Shown: positions 7,373-9,471 of the stretch, piece by piece
Numbering within the stretch: the first letter of the stretch is position 1
Layout: every line of letters starts with the position of its first letter
Origin: an uncultured Spirochaetaceae bacterium
GTDB lineage: Bacteria > Spirochaetota > Spirochaetia > Treponematales > Treponemataceae
DNA length: 9,471 bases
Assembly (NCBI GenBank): GCA_902773215.1
Contig: CACYDQ010000006.1
Span: 1 to 9,471 of the forward strand
Reading direction: 5' to 3'
Notes under the pieces: generated by a model
Databases searched by the model: none
Told to the model about the DNA's origin: nothing
The model's input: the letters and a program-made list of their open reading frames with translations, nothing else
Translations under genes and position numbers: made by a program

Positions 7373-9126
7373 GACTGAGAAGAAAAGCGAAGGAAACAAA
7401 CAATCTTCCCTTCGACAAGCTGGTATACAAGCGGGGTATCGTACCGAATCTGGTCTGCGCCCTCCTGATATTCTTGTATTCTGTCCTCTTCCTGATGATA
7501 AAGCCAGGGCAGCTCCCTTGGGCATTGCTGGCGGCGGCGGTAATCACCTTGGCGGCGGAATTCATAATCTCTCCGATTACGAATGTCATACTGACCAAGA
7601 AGATAACCCAAGACGTGCAGGACTGGGAGAGCGGCAAGCTGAGCGACGAGAAGGACAGGACAGCACTGTACCTGGAGATAGCAGAGTTCCCGATTAAGAA
7701 AGCCATACAGACCTTCCTCTTCTTCTTTATCTGTGCCATGCTGCTCGCGCTCAGCTACCGTTTTGTCCCCGGGCTCAGGTTCAAGTGGATAGTGATTACA
7801 TTCTCTTTTATCGGCTGCGTGTTCGGCGGCTACTCGGCGGCGATAATCGCTCAGAGTTACTCCGAGGATGTATGCAGCGGTTATGCCAAGAAGCTTGTCA
7901 AGGAAGGACTCGACCCCGCAGTCATGGCGGACAGGAAGTATTTCGGTATGACGCTCGGAAAGCGGTGCGTTATCTACCTTATTGTGCCCGTCATCTACAT
8001 GGCAGTCCTCGCCTACATGATGACCCAGCAGTACTCCGCGAGCTACATTACGAACGATGTGGACCGATTCAGCATCATTGCCCGCAACATCGTCATAACG
8101 ATTATAAACGCGGCCTACTACCTCAAGCTCTGCTCGCTCGTCAGGAACAAGCTCTGCGACTACGCGGACGACATGGGCGAGCGGCTTGAGGAAATTCTCA
8201 CGGATAAAGCCCCGGATCTTTACATAGAAACGAACCTTTTTGACTCGCTCCAGTACAGCAACCACCTGGTCAACGAAAGCTCCCGTGGGTTCACGAGCCT
8301 CATCGCGCACATAAAGTCCATCAGCTCAGGAATACTGGAAACCTCCAACAATCTGGCGGCCGTATCCCAGGAGCTTCAGGCAACGGCGAACGAGCAGAAT
8401 ACCAGCGTCACCGAAATAAACAATACGGTCAAGGACATGAACGCCAGGATACAGAGCATAAAGGCGAAAGTGGAAGATGTCGCCTCCAGCTGCGAGGCTA
8501 TGAACTTCCAGATGTTCTCGTCCCAGGGCGAAGTAAAAGACAACATAGAGCAGATAGGCAGGATAGGCAAGTCCAACGAGGCGATTATGACCTGCGTGGG
8601 AAAACTCGCAAGCCAGACCAACAGCATTGACGAAGTGATGAACCTGATTGAGGACATTGCGAGCCAGACAAGGATTATCGCCTTCAACGCGGAGCTTGAG
8701 GCTGTCGGCGCGGGCAAGGCGGGCAAGAACTTCCACATCGTCTCCTCCGAAATCAAGCGGCTCGCGGACTCCGTAGTGGACAGCACCAAGGAAATCCAGC
8801 GGCACATCAAGGACCTGAAGGACGCATCTGACACGCTCGCTTCTTCCGCCCATAAAACGACCCAGCTCATAGAGACGGAGACGGAGATGTCCCGGGAGCT
8901 GGAGAAGCACCTGCAGGACATACAGACGGCGGCAGCGGAGAATTCCGAGCGGGCAGGAAAGATGCGGGAGAACATAGAGACTCAGTCCGCCTCCTTCGAT
9001 ACGATTGCAACGACGCTCGACGAAATAAACAAGAACATATCCAGCTTCACCGGCTCCACCGCCGAAATAAACAGCGCGGCAAGCCAGATTCAGGCAGCCT
9101 CGGCCGACCTGGACAGCATGGGTTAG
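7369..9126 (+). CDS. MCP-like receptor 4: 6-TM N-terminus, the most canonical hairpin of the set
   Basis: The 585-residue protein overlaps the previous gene by ATGA (7369-7372), with GGAGGG at 7357-7362 as the ribosome-binding site, a typical translational-coupling junction. Predicted membrane helices are near residues 25-44, 49-72, 112-131, 139-160, 197-218 and 236-256. The linkers read DWESGK (85-90) and C169..YAKKLVKEGLD...KYFGMTL. A HAMP-like stretch (about 258-305) precedes the coiled coil. The first arm includes QELQATANEQNTSVTEIN (334-351), which resembles ordinary MCP methylation helices, with Glu342-Gln343 as a near-match to the consensus. The tip, SQTRIIAFNAELEAVGAGKAGKNF (432-455), keeps Gln433, Asn440, Glu444, Gly448 and Glu461, but Arg388 is Gly447 and Glu391 is Lys450. 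It ends in LDSMG with no methyltransferase-docking pentapeptide. As the last gene of the operon it is followed by the shared terminator. Confidence 0.92.
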   Translation: MRLRRKAKETNNLPFDKLVYKRGIVPNLVCALLIFLYSVLFLMIKPGQLPWALLAAAVITLAAEFIISPITNVILTKKITQDVQDWESGKLSDEKDRTALYLEIAEFPIKKAIQTFLFFFICAMLLALSYRFVPGLRFKWIVITFSFIGCVFGGYSAAIIAQSYSEDVCSGYAKKLVKEGLDPAVMADRKYFGMTLGKRCVIYLIVPVIYMAVLAYMMTQQYSASYITNDVDRFSIIARNIVITIINAAYYLKLCSLVRNKLCDYADDMGERLEEILTDKAPDLYIETNLFDSLQYSNHLVNESSRGFTSLIAHIKSISSGILETSNNLAAVSQELQATANEQNTSVTEINNTVKDMNARIQSIKAKVEDVASSCEAMNFQMFSSQGEVKDNIEQIGRIGKSNEAIMTCVGKLASQTNSIDEVMNLIEDIASQTRIIAFNAELEAVGAGKAGKNFHIVSSEIKRLADSVVDSTKEIQRHIKDLKDASDTLASSAHKTTQLIETETEMSRELEKHLQDIQTAAAENSERAGKMRENIETQSASFDTIATTLDEINKNISSFTGSTAEINSAASQIQAASADLDSMG

Positions 9127-9151
9127 TCCCGGCCAGCATACCCCCTGTGAT

Positions 9152-9183
9152 AAAAAAAGCCCGGCAGCAATGCCGGGCTTTTT
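9152..9183. terminator. Bidirectional intrinsic terminator between the receptor operon and pnp
   Basis: An 8-bp perfect stem, GCCCGGCA (9159-9166) pairing with TGCCGGGC (9171-9178), closes a GCAA loop, a GNRA tetraloop when transcribed from the + strand. It is preceded by seven A (9152-9158) and followed by five T (9179-9183), so RNA from either strand ends in a GC-rich hairpin plus a U tract. It lies 25 bases after the stop of receptor 4 and 18 bases after the pnp stop on the other strand, as expected between convergent genes. Confidence 0.93.
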
Positions 9184-9201
9184 GATGCACGTCCGAAAGA
9201 A

Positions 9202-9471
9202 CTAGCGCTTCTGCTGGTCCTCAAGGGCATCGATGTAGGACAGGTTCAGCCTGCCCATCTTGTCAACCTCAAGCAGCTTAACGGGAATGACCTGCCCCTC
9301 TTTGAGCACGTCCGTAACCCGCTCCACGCGGCCACGGGACAGCTTTGAGATGTGGCAGAGGCCTTCCTTGCCGGGAAGAATCTCGACGAAGGCACCGAAG
9401 TCCATAATCCTCTTGACCGTTCCCTGATAGACAGTCCCGGGCTCCGGATCTTCGCAGATAGCCTTGACGGC
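9202..9471 (-). CDS. pnp: Polynucleotide phosphorylase, C-terminal S1 domain (5' partial)
   Basis: On the - strand the frame is open from the window edge (9471) to TAG at 9204-9202, giving the last 89 residues. They match the end of PNPase, the phosphate-dependent 3'-5' exoribonuclease of RNA decay: the end of the KH region ([11 protein letters not shown]) followed by the S1 RNA-binding domain with [19 protein letters not shown], then [13 protein letters not shown] and [15 protein letters not shown]. The protein stops 11 residues after GRLNLS, so it lacks the longer tail some PNPases carry. An ATG at 9405 lies inside the S1 domain and is not the gene start; the start is outside the window. 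It is convergent with the receptor operon and shows no functional link to it. Ordinary S1 proteins are a weaker alternative because the [10 protein letters not shown] context is typical of PNPase. Confidence 0.96.
   Translation of the reverse strand, partial: AVKAICEDPEPGTVYQGTVKRIMDFGAFVEILPGKEGLCHISKLSRGRVERVTDVLKEGQVIPVKLLEVDKMGRLNLSYIDALEDQQKR

Noticed and set aside
2048..9126. The four tandem paralogues as a recent duplication or recombination hotspot
   Set aside because: The proteins align over their full length, but the nucleotide sequences are widely diverged and I see no long direct DNA repeat between them, so the duplications are old.
9202..9405. A small stand-alone S1-domain gene starting at 9405
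   Set aside because: The frame continues upstream to the window edge with the PEPGTVYQG sequence that joins the KH and S1 domains in PNPase, so ATG 9405 is internal.

Overview
The window reads as part of a bacterial signal-transduction operon on the + strand (1-9126), followed by the 3' end of a convergent housekeeping gene, pnp, on the - strand. The coding is dense, GC-rich by eye, and uses the Ile codon ATA heavily. A cytosolic class III adenylate cyclase sits beside several chemoreceptor-like proteins with unusual multi-membrane-spanning N-termini. This combination is most like a spirochaete, perhaps a host-associated Treponema, but that assignment rests on family resemblance and not on a marker gene.

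Layout. Positions 3-107 hold the last 34 codons of a CheY-type receiver domain, probably the tail of a hybrid CheA-like kinase that begins outside the window. An 11-bp overlap leads into a 644-residue protein (97-2031) made of a degenerate receiver, a probable GAF-like region, a complete class III adenylate cyclase domain and a C-terminal TPR-like tail. Four tandem paralogues follow (2048-3793, 3796-5517, 5519-7372, 7369-9126). Each has six predicted membrane helices with conserved cytoplasmic linkers, a divergent HAMP-like segment, and a long MCP-type coiled-coil hairpin whose tip reads like IIAFNAELEA instead of the usual ILALNAAVEAARAGE. Spacings inside the block are -11, +16, +2, +1 and -4 bp, so it is almost certainly one transcript. 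A GNRA-loop hairpin flanked by A and T tracts (9152-9183) serves as a two-way terminator between this operon and pnp.

How the genes may work together (inference). The four receptors have almost no extracytoplasmic sequence, so they probably sense a membrane or cytoplasmic cue. They would feed the kinase thought to lie upstream, and the output would be cAMP instead of, or as well as, flagellar switching. This resembles in principle the Pil-Chp/CyaB arrangement of Pseudomonas. The cyclase's own receiver lacks the phosphoacceptor Asp, so it cannot be a simple phospho-target; control would have to come by protein contact or through the GAF-like region. No promoter, tRNA, CRISPR array or mobile element is visible.
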